From positions 114,993 through 178,992 of the forward strand of contig CAJXLK010000002.1 of assembly GCA_913055635.1 (NCBI GenBank): 64,000 nucleotides of DNA. The letters run 5' to 3'. The position numbers and the translations under genes are program-made. Below are positions 1 through 9,255 of the stretch, piece by piece. This stretch comes from an uncultured Bacteroidota bacterium. GTDB lineage: Bacteria > Bacteroidota > Bacteroidia > Bacteroidales > UBA12077. Under the pieces are notes generated by a model. That model searched no databases. It was not told the DNA's origin and saw only the letters and a list, made by a program, of their open reading frames with translations. Each line of letters begins with the position of its first letter. The first letter of the stretch is position 1.

Positions 1-1
1 A

Positions 2-346
2 GATGCCCCCTGCATCGAGGTTTGCCCGGCTGATGCCCTGGAAAAAGATCCGGACGGGATGATTGTGCGCCACACCAATCTATGCATATGCTGTAAGTCG
101 TGTGTCACGATCTGTCCGTTTGGCACCATGATGAGCGACTTCTTTGAACACAAGCGCCAGGGAGAAAATTACTTCAACCTGGAAGATGAAAAAGAACTGC
201 GCCGTTTTGTGGAATATAACCCGGGGGGGGCCGTCCGGCTGGTAGAAATGGAAGCCGACCCCGACCAGAACATTTATGCATTGAATGACCGGGTGCTGGT
301 CAAAGAGGTTCCCTATGACAAACTAAAACAAGAAAACCATGGGTGA
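2..346 (+). CDS. 4Fe-4S electron-transfer subunit of membrane hydrogenase (5' end missing)
   Basis: The reading frame is open from base 2, so the gene begins upstream of the window; the first internal ATG at 59 is not the real start. The visible part has the end of one ferredoxin cluster motif (C-x3-C-P) and a second full motif, CICCKSCVTICPFG, so it is a polyferredoxin of the CooF/HycB kind that passes electrons to a [NiFe]-hydrogenase. The tail after residue 40 is acidic and unremarkable. It overlaps the NuoH-like gene by 8 bp, which marks it as part of the same operon. What lies upstream (for example formate or CO dehydrogenase, which often supply such a subunit) cannot be seen. Confidence 0.8.
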   Translation, partial: DAPCIEVCPADALEKDPDGMIVRHTNLCICCKSCVTICPFGTMMSDFFEHKRQGENYFNLEDEKELRRFVEYNPGGAVRLVEMEADPDQNIYALNDRVLVKEVPYDKLKQENHG

Positions 347-1271
347 AATACTGTACCATTTTTTCGTCTATCCGGGGCTATTATTTGCAGGGGTCATCGG
401 GGGTCTGCTGGCCTGGTTCGACCGTAAGGTCACTGCCCAGGTGCAATTCCGCAAAGGCCCCCCCTTATTGCAGCCTTTTTATGACTTTTTAAAGCTGCTG
501 TTGGTCAAAGAAACCATTCTGCCGGCCAGGGGCTCGCGAGCGACCTTTCTGATCGCCCCCATATTGGGGCTTTTTGGTGCCACCGCTGCCGGAACCTTCA
601 TCCTGCTGCCCCTGTTCAACATCAACATCGGTTTTGAGGGCGATGTGATGGTGATTTTTTACCTGTTAACCATCCCTTCCCTGACATATATCATCGGGGC
701 ACTGGCTTCAGGAAATCCTCTGGCCTCAGTGGGCGCCTCGCGCGAGATGAAACTCATCATTTCCTATGAACTGACCTTCCTGCTGTTTTTTGCCGCCATT
801 GTGCTTAAAGCTGATCAACACATGCAGATGAGCCAGATCATCCAGATGCAGGCCCAATCAGGTCCTTTCATCAGCAGCCTCTCCGGGGTCCTGCTTTTTA
901 TCGTCGGGGTGTTTTGCATACAGGCCAAAATGGGCATGGTTCCCTTCGATCAGGCCGAAGCCGAAACCGAATTGTCCGAAGGTTCCTTCATTGAATATTC
1001 GGGAACAGTCTACGCCCTGGTCAAACTAACCCGCTATATCATGCTGTTCATCCTTCCAGCCCTGCTGGTGGGGTTCCTCATAAGCGGGTTCAACCTGAGC
1101 GGAACCGGTATCATCTGGGCGATTCTGAAAATTCTGGCCGTGGTCCTGCTGATGACCCTCATCCGCAACACCAATCCACGGCTTAAAATCAAACAGGCCA
1201 TGCGGTTCTTTCTCATTGGCATGAACGGTTTGGCCATTGTGGCCATTATTTTGACATATCTGAGTCTATAA
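339..1271 (+). CDS. NuoH-like membrane subunit of group 4 [NiFe]-hydrogenase (MbhM/EchB type)
   Basis: A 310-residue polytopic membrane protein with about eight hydrophobic segments, of the respiratory complex I subunit 1 family. It anchors the hydrogenase module to the membrane and lines part of the ion path at the interface between the peripheral arm and the antiporter-like subunits. The family-typical loop near residues 200-215 contains the acidic run FDQAEAETELSEG, which corresponds to the conserved glutamate-rich loop of NuoH. The length fits Ech/Mbh family members. The start overlaps the preceding ferredoxin gene; the NuoB-like gene follows 10 bp downstream. Confidence 0.9.
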   Translation: MGEILYHFFVYPGLLFAGVIGGLLAWFDRKVTAQVQFRKGPPLLQPFYDFLKLLLVKETILPARGSRATFLIAPILGLFGATAAGTFILLPLFNINIGFEGDVMVIFYLLTIPSLTYIIGALASGNPLASVGASREMKLIISYELTFLLFFAAIVLKADQHMQMSQIIQMQAQSGPFISSLSGVLLFIVGVFCIQAKMGMVPFDQAEAETELSEGSFIEYSGTVYALVKLTRYIMLFILPALLVGFLISGFNLSGTGIIWAILKILAVVLLMTLIRNTNPRLKIKQAMRFFLIGMNGLAIVAIILTYLSL

Positions 1272-1281
1272 ACCAATTAAG

Positions 1282-1695
1282 ATGGGACTGAAAAGTTTTT
1301 GTCTGAAAAAATCACTGTGGGTCTATCATTTTGCAGGGGCTTCCTGCAACAACTGTGACATTGAGATCCTTGATGTGCTCACTCCAAGATACGATGTGGA
1401 ACGCTTCGGGATGCAACTGGTGGGCAGTCCCCGCCATGCCGATGTGATACTGATCAGCGGTTCGATCAACCAAAGGGATAAACCCCGGCTTAAAGAAGTC
1501 TACCACCAGGCCTCCAAGCCGGTTTTTGTGGTAGCCTTTGGTGCTTGTGGGTGTACCGGTGGGGTGTTCGCCGAAGGCATCACCTTTGCCGGGCCGGTGG
1601 ACCAGATCGTTCCGGTTGACGCCTATATACCGGGATGTCCGCCCAAGCCGGAAGCTATGATCTCCGGTCTCAGCAAACTGATGCAAACCATATAA
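1282..1695 (+). CDS. [NiFe]-hydrogenase small subunit, NuoB-like (MbhJ/EchC type)
   Basis: A 137-residue protein with the four cysteines of the proximal 4Fe-4S cluster: C22 and C25 (ASCNNCDIE), C89 (FGACGCTGG) and C119 (PGCPPKPE). This spacing (C-x2-C instead of adjacent cysteines) is the one found in energy-converting hydrogenases. It passes electrons to and from the Ni-Fe site of the large subunit encoded two genes downstream. It is short, as usual for the group 4 family, with no N-terminal export signal, so the active site faces the cytoplasm. Confidence 0.92.
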   Translation: MGLKSFCLKKSLWVYHFAGASCNNCDIEILDVLTPRYDVERFGMQLVGSPRHADVILISGSINQRDKPRLKEVYHQASKPVFVVAFGACGCTGGVFAEGITFAGPVDQIVPVDAYIPGCPPKPEAMISGLSKLMQTI

Positions 1696-1704
1696 ACAGG
1701 GCTC

Positions 1705-2142
1705 ATGAAAAAACAAACCTTTTTGGAAAATATGCGCGAACAGTTGCCTCAGGGGGTCATTCAAACCGGGCAGATTCGGGACAACCGCTTTGTCATCGAC
1801 ATTGAACCGGCGGCCCTGCTCACCATAGCCGGTTATCTCTACCACACCCTGAAGTACCGCTTTATCATTGCCTCTGCCTTTCACACCAAAAAAGGCTTTG
1901 AGATCATGTATCATTTCAGCGACGATGCGGCAGGCAACATCATCAACCTGCATGTGATCCTGCCCCAGGATCAACCCGAGATTGAGTCCCTGACCCATAT
2001 GCTATCCGGGGCCAACTGGATTGAACGGGAGATGCGGGAGATACTGGGCATCACCTTCCGCAACCATCCCGAACCCGAAAAGCTCATATCTGATGGCAAC
2101 TGGGCAGAAGGGGTTTATCCGTACCGTAAAAATTTTAAATGA
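1705..2142 (+). CDS. NuoC-like subunit of membrane hydrogenase (MbhK/EchD type)
   Basis: A 145-residue soluble protein of the complex I 30-kDa subunit family. The C-terminal part has the family region around WIEREMREILGITFRNHPE (residues about 107-125), followed by the typical short tail ending in a YPYRK-type motif. It is a structural partner of the large subunit. Its TGA stop overlaps the start of the large-subunit gene (ATGA), suggesting translational coupling. Confidence 0.88.
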   Translation: MKKQTFLENMREQLPQGVIQTGQIRDNRFVIDIEPAALLTIAGYLYHTLKYRFIIASAFHTKKGFEIMYHFSDDAAGNIINLHVILPQDQPEIESLTHMLSGANWIEREMREILGITFRNHPEPEKLISDGNWAEGVYPYRKNFK

Positions 2143-3344
2143 TCCATAAGATGGCCAACCAGCGAATCATACCCGTAGGTCCCTATCACCCGCTTCAGGA
2201 GGAGCCTGAACTGTTCAAGCTTTACTGTGAAGGGGAAACCGTCAAAGACATCAAATGGGAGACGGGTTACAACCACCGGGGCATCGAAAAGCTCAGTGAA
2301 AGCAAAACCTTTGAACAGGTCTTCTTCCTGGTAGAACGAATTTGTGGGATTTGCTCCACCTCCCATCCATTTGCCTATGCCAACTGCATGGAAGAGATTG
2401 CCCAGGTGGAGCCCCCCAACCGGGCTAAATATATCCGCTCGATCGTGGGTGAACTCGAGCGCCTGCACAGCCATTATCTGTGGTTGGGCCTGGCCGGTCA
2501 TTTTTTGGGCTACAACACCGTGTGGATGTGGGCCTGGAAATACCGCGAGCCCATTTTGGATCTGTTCGAGATCATCTCGGGCAACCGCAACAGTTACGCC
2601 ATGTTCAAAATTGGCGGGGTAAGAAGGGATGTCACCGGCGATCAGATCGCACTGGCCCGCAAAACGATGCGTGATCTGAAAAAGAAAAATGACCTGTTGA
2701 CCAAAGCAGTCACCGATGACCCGGTGATCCATGCCCGGACCAAAGGGGTGGGTACGCTGACCAAAGCCGATGTGATGGACTATGCAGCCGTGGGGCCCAC
2801 GGCCCGGGCTTCAGGCTGGGCAATCGATGTGCGCCGCGATGACCCCTATGCGGCTTATGATATGGTCGACTGGAAGGTGATCACCGCAGACGATGGCGAT
2901 GTCTTTGCCAAGACCCAGGTGCGGCTTTTGGAAAACTACGAATCCATCAAGATCATCGAACAGTGCCTCGACGGACTGGAAAAAGAGCCCGAGGGCGACA
3001 TCGAACTCAAGGTCAAGGAGATACCCGAGGGAATAGGCACCGGCCGGGCTGAAGCCCCCCGGGGCGAAGTCTTCCACTTTGTCAAAACCGACGGGTCCAA
3101 TTCACCGGTACGCCATAAGATCCGAGCGCCCAGCTACGTCAATATTGCCACCTTTAAAAAAGCCTGCGTGGGCCAAACCATCTCCGATGCCACCATCTCA
3201 CTGGCCGCCGTCGACCCGTGTTACTGCTGCACCGAACGCATGGCCTTTGCCTATGACTGGCATAGCGGAGACAAAATATATGACGGCAATCAACTGGTGG
3301 AACGCTCACGCAAAGAAACAGAAAGACTAAAAAACACCCTTTAA
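2139..3344 (+). CDS. [NiFe]-hydrogenase large (catalytic) subunit, group 4, NuoD-like (MbhL/EchE/HycE type)
   Basis: 401 residues with both nickel-binding motifs intact: RICGIC at residues 67-72 and DPCYCC at 359-364. This makes it a true hydrogenase, not a NuoD or a sulfane-reductase-like relative that has lost cysteines. The sequence after the second motif, DPCYCCTER followed by MAF, resembles the HycE processing site, so cleavage after R367 with loss of a 34-residue tail is predicted. A maturation protease is encoded downstream at 10179. The start at 2139 overlaps the previous stop; a second ATG at 2151 (MANQRI) is equally plausible. It reduces protons with ferredoxin, or the reverse, coupled to ion movement. 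Confidence 0.95.
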   Translation: MIHKMANQRIIPVGPYHPLQEEPELFKLYCEGETVKDIKWETGYNHRGIEKLSESKTFEQVFFLVERICGICSTSHPFAYANCMEEIAQVEPPNRAKYIRSIVGELERLHSHYLWLGLAGHFLGYNTVWMWAWKYREPILDLFEIISGNRNSYAMFKIGGVRRDVTGDQIALARKTMRDLKKKNDLLTKAVTDDPVIHARTKGVGTLTKADVMDYAAVGPTARASGWAIDVRRDDPYAAYDMVDWKVITADDGDVFAKTQVRLLENYESIKIIEQCLDGLEKEPEGDIELKVKEIPEGIGTGRAEAPRGEVFHFVKTDGSNSPVRHKIRAPSYVNIATFKKACVGQTISDATISLAAVDPCYCCTERMAFAYDWHSGDKIYDGNQLVERSRKETERLKNTL

Positions 3345-3354
3345 AACACTGATT

Positions 3355-5217
3355 ATGGAGGCCCTTTACTACATCATCTTTTTACCCATCGTAACCGGAA
3401 TATTGCTGTTAATCCTTCCGGAGCGGCTCAAGCCCATCAAGGCAGGAATAACCCTTGTGGTGGCGCTGATGGTCTTGTACATGAGCATCGGGATGTATGG
3501 GCAGCACCCTGAAATCATCTCCCTCCCACTGGTACCAGAAGCCGGGCTCCATAGCAGCTGGATGGCAAAAACCCTGGCGGGTATGAGCCAGTTTATGAGC
3601 TTCAACCTGGATCATCTGGGTCAGTTGATCATCCTGTTTGCCGCGGGGTTTGCCGCAATCATATCCGTCTATTCCCTGATATATGTAACGCCTCAGAAAA
3701 AGATCTTTCATTTCTACCCCTTCTTCCTGATCACCCTGGGTTGTGCGATGGGTGCAGCCCTGGCCGATAACCTGCTTTTGTTCCTGTTCTTCTGGGGTGT
3801 TATGGGCTTCACCCTCTACAAGCTTATCAAAGGGAAGGATCCCAGGAGCTCAGCGGCGGCCAAAAAGACCCTGATCATCGTGGGCGCCTCAGACGGCATT
3901 ATGATCCTGGGGGTGGCGATCATTTGGAAACTAACCGGCACCTGGAGCATGAGCCAATTGTCCCTGGCCACCGCCTCTTCCCTGGAAGTGACTGCCTTCA
4001 TCACCCTGTTGGTCGGGAGCTTTACCAAAGCAGGGGCTTTCCCCTTTCATTCATGGATCCCCGATTACGGTGAAAATGCACCGCCCCCTTCTTCAGCTTA
4101 CCTCCCGGCTTCACTCGATAAACTACTGGGCATCTACTTTTTGGCCCGCATCTGCATAGACCTGTTCCGGGTGAACCCAACCCTGACCCTCATCCTGCTG
4201 ATCATTGCCGTGACAACAATCATCATTGCCGTAATGATGGCCCTGATTCAACATAATTTCAAGCGGCTGCTGAGTTTTCACGCCGTATCCCAGGTAGGAT
4301 ACATGGTGCTGGGCATCGCCCTGGCCACCCCCCTGGGCGTGGCTGCAGGTCTGTTCCATATGGTCAACCACGCCCTCTATAAAAGTGGTTTGTTCCTTTC
4401 GGCTGGCAGCATCCAGGAAAAAACCGGCCAGGTCGACCTGGATCAATTGGGAGGCCTCTCATCCAAAATGCCCGTAACCTTCTTCTCCGCCCTGATATTT
4501 GCCCTGGCCATATCCGGCATCCCGCCCCTTAACGGCTTTGCTTCTAAATGGATGATTTACCAGGGCATCATAGATTTTGGCCAGACAGGTGGCATTGCCA
4601 GCCAACTGTGGATTGTATGGCTGGCCCTGGCTGTTTTGGGTTCCGCATTGACGTTGGCCAGTTTCATCAAATTCATTTCAGGCATTTTCCTGGGAAGAAG
4701 AAAGTCCGCTTTCGACAACCTCAAGGAGGTCAACTTTTTAATGTGGTTCCCAAAACTCCTGCTGGCCCTTACCTGTATAGGCTTTGGTGTGTTCGCCACC
4801 AGTTGGGTGGTACCCCATTTGTTCCAACCCTATACAGGAACCATCGAGTATATCGGGATCTGGGAATCCTCTACGGTCTCATTGCTGGTGGTATTCTCCC
4901 TCATCCTGGGCGGGGTGTTCTATTTGCTGGGCAATGTAAAAAACATGCGCACGGCCGATGCCTTTCTCGGGGGTGAAGCCATCCAGGAAAAAGCCGGTTA
5001 CCGCGTTACCGAATTTTACAACACCGTACGGGAGCTCAGGCCCCTGAAGGGGCTTTACGATAAGGCCGAAAAAAGCTGGTTTGATATCTATTACCTGTTT
5101 AAAAACCTGTTCTACGGGCTTCACTACGTATTCAAAGTCCTCCACACCGGGGTGATGACCACCTATGTGATTTGGATTTTTGCCGGTTTTATCATCATCA
5201 TGCTTTGGCTGCTCTAA
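3355..5217 (+). CDS. NuoL/MrpA-like antiporter subunit (NuoL part of a split MrpA)
   Basis: A 620-residue membrane protein with at least 14 hydrophobic segments and the proton-conducting antiporter domain. The region FTKAGAFPFHSWIPD (near residue 225) and the later HAVSQVGYMVLG segment are characteristic of NuoL/MrpA/MrpD. In Mrp antiporters, MrpA is one polypeptide of NuoL plus MbhD/MbhE-like domains; here the NuoL part ends and the MbhD/E part is a separate gene 19 bp downstream. It is expected to move protons or sodium ions when the hydrogenase turns over. Confidence 0.9.
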   Translation: MEALYYIIFLPIVTGILLLILPERLKPIKAGITLVVALMVLYMSIGMYGQHPEIISLPLVPEAGLHSSWMAKTLAGMSQFMSFNLDHLGQLIILFAAGFAAIISVYSLIYVTPQKKIFHFYPFFLITLGCAMGAALADNLLLFLFFWGVMGFTLYKLIKGKDPRSSAAAKKTLIIVGASDGIMILGVAIIWKLTGTWSMSQLSLATASSLEVTAFITLLVGSFTKAGAFPFHSWIPDYGENAPPPSSAYLPASLDKLLGIYFLARICIDLFRVNPTLTLILLIIAVTTIIIAVMMALIQHNFKRLLSFHAVSQVGYMVLGIALATPLGVAAGLFHMVNHALYKSGLFLSAGSIQEKTGQVDLDQLGGLSSKMPVTFFSALIFALAISGIPPLNGFASKWMIYQGIIDFGQTGGIASQLWIVWLALAVLGSALTLASFIKFISGIFLGRRKSAFDNLKEVNFLMWFPKLLLALTCIGFGVFATSWVVPHLFQPYTGTIEYIGIWESSTVSLLVVFSLILGGVFYLLGNVKNMRTADAFLGGEAIQEKAGYRVTEFYNTVRELRPLKGLYDKAEKSWFDIYYLFKNLFYGLHYVFKVLHTGVMTTYVIWIFAGFIIIMLWLL

Positions 5218-5236
5218 AAATCAATATAGCGAATAT

Positions 5237-5764
5237 ATGGAAACATTGCTAACCATCATACTGGGATTCATGATCATCGGGGCCATTTATGCCCTTCATG
5301 CCAAAGATCTGCTTTCAGCAGTGATCGCCCAGGGTATTGTCGGATATGGGCTGGTTATCTGCTTCCTTCATTTGAGTGCCCCGGATCTGGCCATTGTCCA
5401 GATCGTGGTCGAGACCATTACCCTGATCATCATGGTAGCCGTGGTGCTCGACAGCAGCCGCGAAGAAATCAAATCGCCCCCTTCCTGGCGGAGCACCATC
5501 AACGTGGTAGTGGGATTGGTCTTTATCGGCTTCATGCTCTATTTCTTCGATATGGCTACCGCCTCCCTGGAACCCTTTGGGGAACATACCCTGCGCATGT
5601 CTCAAACCTACACCCAGCAGGGGGCGGCCCAAACGGGGGCTGCCAACCTGGTAACAGGAGTATTATGGGACTTCAGGGCTTACGACACCCTGGGTGAAGC
5701 CACCATCCTGTTTACCGCAGCCCTGGGCGTGTTGACCGTGCTGCGCATGAAAGGAAAAAAATAA
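5237..5764 (+). CDS. MbhD-MbhE-like fusion (C-terminal part of a split MrpA)
   Basis: 175 residues when started at the ATG at 5237; a start at 5180 would lie within the end of the previous gene and adds residues with no family match. The first half is a three-helix MbhD/DUF4040-type unit, and the second half has the MbhE motif around WDFRAYDTLGEATILFTAA. In Mbh these are two genes and in MrpA they are the C-terminus of the large subunit, so this organisation is intermediate between the two. It probably forms the sodium-path interface between the antiporter and hydrogenase modules. Confidence 0.85.
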   Translation: METLLTIILGFMIIGAIYALHAKDLLSAVIAQGIVGYGLVICFLHLSAPDLAIVQIVVETITLIIMVAVVLDSSREEIKSPPSWRSTINVVVGLVFIGFMLYFFDMATASLEPFGEHTLRMSQTYTQQGAAQTGAANLVTGVLWDFRAYDTLGEATILFTAALGVLTVLRMKGKK

Positions 5765-5839
5765 CGGCGGAAGCTGTCCTATAAACAGGGGCCCGCCCAA
5801 CAAATAAAAAGCCCGCGAAAACAATAAAATGAAAAACCG

Positions 5840-6280
5840 ATGAAAGGACTCACACCCATTGTAAAAAAAATAGCCCAGCTGATGTGCGGGATGATCTTCA
5901 TCTATGGCATTTACATCGTAGTACACGGACACCTCACACCAGGCGGGGCATTTGCCGGGGGAATTATACTGGCCGGGGCCTTCATCCTGCTGATCCTGGC
6001 TTTCGGCAGCGAGGTGATCAAACTCCGCAAAGAAGAATCAGGCTCTTCTGTCTCGGAAAGCTTATCGCTGCTGGTTACTCTTATTCTGGCCTCAACCGGG
6101 CTGCTGATCGGAAGCAAGGTCTTTTTTAAAAATTTCCTTCCCCCCGGACAAATCGGACAACTCGTTAGCGCCGGTGCCATTCCCCTCTACAACATCCTGA
6201 TCGGCATTGAAGTGGCAGCGGCCATCATTACCATATTTCTGGCTTTAATCATCTTTAAAGAAGAGGAAGAACAACGATGA
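5840..6280 (+). CDS. mnhB: MnhB/MbhF-like antiporter subunit
   Basis: A 146-residue four-helix membrane protein with the MnhB-family signature HGHLTPGGAFAGGIILA near residues 29-45. It is a small subunit of Mrp-type Na+/H+ antiporter complexes and of Mbh hydrogenases. It lies 75 bp after the MbhD/E gene and its stop overlaps the next start (ATGA), so it is cotranslated with mnhC. Confidence 0.88.
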   Translation: MKGLTPIVKKIAQLMCGMIFIYGIYIVVHGHLTPGGAFAGGIILAGAFILLILAFGSEVIKLRKEESGSSVSESLSLLVTLILASTGLLIGSKVFFKNFLPPGQIGQLVSAGAIPLYNILIGIEVAAAIITIFLALIIFKEEEEQR

Positions 6281-6618
6281 TCATTTATTTTATGTGTTTT
6301 ATCCTGTTTCTGGTGGGTCTTTACGGCATGGTGACCCGACGCAACCTGATCAAAATTGTGATCAGCTTTACCATCATGGAATTCAGTATATTCTTGTTTT
6401 TTGCCCTGATCGGCTATATTGACCAGGGATATGCCCCCATTTTAAGCCAAAATGTACCGGAACAAGCCACTTTCGTGGATCCACTGCCCCAGGCCATGGT
6501 ATTGACGGCCATTGTCATCGGCCTGGCCACCTCGGCCATGCTGCTGGCCATTGCCATCCGGCTCTATAAAAAATACGGAACTTTTAATATAAGGAAAATC
6601 AACAATTTAAGAGGATAA
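6277..6618 (+). CDS. mnhC: MnhC/MbhG-like antiporter subunit (NuoK homologue)
   Basis: 113 residues with three hydrophobic helices, homologous in fold to NuoK. The middle helix contains the acidic residue expected for this family (FTIMEFSIFLFF). Three base pairs separate it from mnhD. It belongs to the ion-translocating part of the hydrogenase complex. Confidence 0.88.
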   Translation: MIIYFMCFILFLVGLYGMVTRRNLIKIVISFTIMEFSIFLFFALIGYIDQGYAPILSQNVPEQATFVDPLPQAMVLTAIVIGLATSAMLLAIAIRLYKKYGTFNIRKINNLRG

Positions 6619-6621
6619 GCT

Positions 6622-8157
6622 ATGACCCATCTGGTACCCTTATATGTGATATTACCCCTGGCTACCGCCTTCCTGATTCCTGTTATCGGGCGGATGGTGA
6701 AGGGATTCCAGAAGACCCTTTTCTCAGCGGTGCTGTTGTTTCTGACCGTTCTAACCTTCTACATCCTCTTTAGCGGGGTGGATCAGCCCGTAGCTTATAA
6801 GATTGGCGGCTGGGAGCCTGTTGCCGGTGTGCCCATCGCCATCTATCTGGTTATGGACGGATTGAGCGCCCTGGTACTTCTTATCATCAGCCTGATCGGA
6901 TTTCTGGCAGGTTTTTATGCCATTTCCTACATCAAACGCTATACGGCTGAAAACAATTTTTATGCCCTGCTGGCCCTGATGATAGCTGGAATGAACGGGG
7001 TCGTGCTGACCGGCGACATGTTTAACCTGTATGTGTTCCTGGAAATTGCCGTAATCGCTTCTTATGCACTGGTGGCTTTCGGCATCGAACGAACCGAGCT
7101 GGAGGCTTCCTTCAAATACCAGGTGCTCGGGGGTGTTGCTTCCCTGTTGATCCTGCTGGGGGTGGCTATGTTGTACTGGAAAACCCAGACCCTCAATATG
7201 GCCCATATATCACAGGTGCTAGCCCAGAGTGAAAACAATGCTTTTCTGACCTTTACCCAGATCCTGCTGATCAGCGGCTTCGGACTCAAGGCAGCGATGA
7301 TCCCTTTTCATGCCTGGCTGCCCGATGCCCACTCCTCTGCACCTGCCCCGATATCGGCCATGTTATCCGGTGTGCTGATCAAAGCCGTGGGTGTTTATGC
7401 CCTGCTGAGGCTGTTTTTCAATATGTTCGCCATTGATTTCCAAATCAGCCTGGTCATTACCGCCATCGGTACCCTCTCGATGGTGATCGGGGTATTGCTG
7501 GCCATCGGCCAGTGGGACCTCAAACGCCTTCTGGCCTATCACAGCATCAGCCAAATGGGATACGTGGTCATCGGCGTGGGCATGGGGATGATATTGCTGG
7601 TGGAAGGCGGCGATCGTTCAGTGGCTTCCCTGGCTATTGCCGGAGGACTGTTCCATCTGATCAACCATGCCGTCTTTAAAGGTTTACTCTTCCTTAATGC
7701 CGGTGCCATCGAACACGTCACCGGTACACGAAACCTTAAGATGATGGGCGGGCTGTTCAAAACCCTGCCCGTGACTTCCACCACCTCCCTGGGGGCTTCC
7801 CTGTCCATCTCCGGTATCCCCCCATTCAACGGATTCTTTAGCAAACTGATCATTATCGTGGCGGCCATCCAGGGAGAATTTTACCTGCTGGCGGCACTCG
7901 CCGTGGTGGTCAGCATCATCACCCTGGCTTCATTCATGAAATTTCAGCGATACGCATTTTTCGATCAGCCCAAATTTTCAAAAAAAATCAGAGAAGTGCC
8001 CTTCACGATGCGTTTTTCCATGATTGTGCTGGTCATTCTGTGTTTGGGCTTAAGCCTTTTGATTTTCCCGGGGGTAAGAGAAATCATCCTCTCCCCGGCC
8101 GTCGACGTGCTGATGGAAACAACCAATTATGCAACCACGACCTTAACCGGCATGTAA
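6622..8157 (+). CDS. mnhD: MnhD/MbhH-like antiporter subunit
   Basis: A 511-residue membrane protein with about 14 helices, the second large antiporter subunit of the cluster. Conserved landmarks are GLKAAMIPFHAWLPDAHSSA (near residue 223) and AYHSISQMGYVVIG (near residue 305). Canonical Mbh clusters carry only one such large subunit, whereas Mrp carries two (MrpA and MrpD). The presence of both here shows that a whole Mrp antiporter has been joined to the hydrogenase genes. It ends one base before mnhE. Confidence 0.9.
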   Translation: MTHLVPLYVILPLATAFLIPVIGRMVKGFQKTLFSAVLLFLTVLTFYILFSGVDQPVAYKIGGWEPVAGVPIAIYLVMDGLSALVLLIISLIGFLAGFYAISYIKRYTAENNFYALLALMIAGMNGVVLTGDMFNLYVFLEIAVIASYALVAFGIERTELEASFKYQVLGGVASLLILLGVAMLYWKTQTLNMAHISQVLAQSENNAFLTFTQILLISGFGLKAAMIPFHAWLPDAHSSAPAPISAMLSGVLIKAVGVYALLRLFFNMFAIDFQISLVITAIGTLSMVIGVLLAIGQWDLKRLLAYHSISQMGYVVIGVGMGMILLVEGGDRSVASLAIAGGLFHLINHAVFKGLLFLNAGAIEHVTGTRNLKMMGGLFKTLPVTSTTSLGASLSISGIPPFNGFFSKLIIIVAAIQGEFYLLAALAVVVSIITLASFMKFQRYAFFDQPKFSKKIREVPFTMRFSMIVLVILCLGLSLLIFPGVREIILSPAVDVLMETTNYATTTLTGM

Positions 8158-8158
8158 T

Positions 8159-8647
8159 ATGAAACGACATCTGGCATTATTCATCCTCACCCTGGTTTTC
8201 TGGCTGTTGATCACCCTTAGCCTTAGCCTGGCCAGTCTGATTACCGGCATCGTGGCCGCCGGGGTGACGACCCTGCTGTTCGGCAAATACTTTGTAAGGA
8301 AAGTCGGAAAATTCCTGGAACCCAAAAGATATGGATGGTTGTTGATCTACATCTTCGTCTTTCTCTGGGAATGTATCAAAGCCAATTTTGATGTGGCCTA
8401 CCGGGTATTGCATCCGGCTATGCCCATCAAACCAGGAATTGTCAGGGTACAACTGGGTATCCAAACCGACCTGGCCCGGACCATGCTGGCCAACTCCATC
8501 ACCATGACCCCGGGGACCATTGCCGTGGATATCATCGGTGATGTGATGTATGTGCACTGGATTTATGTCAGTTCAGAAGATCCCCAGGTATATTCCAGAA
8601 AGGTCTCGGGCCGGTTCGAAAAATACATCGAAAAAATCTTTGAATGA
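8159..8647 (+). CDS. mnhE: MnhE/MbhA-like antiporter subunit
   Basis: 162 residues: two or three N-terminal hydrophobic segments, then a soluble C-terminal domain with the MnhE landmark NSITMTPGTIAVDI (near residues 110-123). It is a structural subunit of Mrp complexes. It begins one base after the mnhD stop and ends one base before mnhF. Confidence 0.88.
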   Translation: MKRHLALFILTLVFWLLITLSLSLASLITGIVAAGVTTLLFGKYFVRKVGKFLEPKRYGWLLIYIFVFLWECIKANFDVAYRVLHPAMPIKPGIVRVQLGIQTDLARTMLANSITMTPGTIAVDIIGDVMYVHWIYVSSEDPQVYSRKVSGRFEKYIEKIFE

Positions 8648-8648
8648 T

Positions 8649-8912
8649 ATGGCTTTCTTACACATTTTACTGTACATACAGATCGGACTGAGCGTATTCT
8701 GCCTCTATCGCATCATCAGGGGGCCCTCGATCGCCGACCGGATGGTGGGGATCGACATCTTCGGCATCCTGGTGGTAGGAATATGCGCCATCCTGGCGGT
8801 GGTCACCGGCAGAACCTTCCTCATTGACATCGGCATTGCCTGGGTGATTCTGAGTTTCATCGGAACCCTGACCCTGGCCAAATACATCAGTGGTAAAAAA
8901 TTAAACGAATGA
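8649..8912 (+). CDS. mnhF: MnhF/MbhB-like antiporter subunit
   Basis: An 87-residue three-helix protein; the start at 8649 directly follows the mnhE stop, and a longer reading from 8550 would run inside mnhE. The motif GPSIADRMVGIDIFG near residues 25-39 is typical of MnhF/MrpF. Confidence 0.87.
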   Translation: MAFLHILLYIQIGLSVFCLYRIIRGPSIADRMVGIDIFGILVVGICAILAVVTGRTFLIDIGIAWVILSFIGTLTLAKYISGKKLNE

Positions 8913-8913
8913 T

Positions 8914-9255
8914 ATGGCAAGTACAATCCTTATTGCTATCGGTGTCCTGTTCAACCTTTTTGGTTGCATAGGACTGATCCGGTTACCGGACGTATACAAC
9001 AGGCTGCAGTCAGCCACCAAAACAGTTACCCTGGGAACCTGGAGCATCCTGGTGGGGGTGTTGGTGCGGTACGGTTTTATCGACATCGGGGTGAAAGCCC
9101 TGGTTGCCATCCCCATCCTGTTCTTTGTAGCCACAGTCTCGGCCCATGCCCTGGTTCGGGGATCACATATTTTCGGCATTCCCCTGGGGAAAAAAAGTGT
9201 CCGCGACGATTATGAACAGGAAAAAAATAATTCAATGAAAAGCAACGAGCCATGA
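8914..9255 (+). CDS. mnhG: MnhG/MbhC-like antiporter subunit
   Basis: 113 residues with three helices and the family motif GLIRLPDVYNRLQSATKTVT (near residues 20-39). It is the last of the Mrp-type subunits. It starts right after the mnhF stop and overlaps the next ferredoxin-like gene by 4 bp (ATGA), so the complex is encoded as one tight transcript. Confidence 0.88.
   Translation: MASTILIAIGVLFNLFGCIGLIRLPDVYNRLQSATKTVTLGTWSILVGVLVRYGFIDIGVKALVAIPILFFVATVSAHALVRGSHIFGIPLGKKSVRDDYEQEKNNSMKSNEP

Noticed and set aside
2139..3344. Sulfane-reductase (Mbs) or complex I NuoD instead of hydrogenase
   Set aside because: Both CxxC nickel ligands (RICGIC and DPCYCC) are intact.
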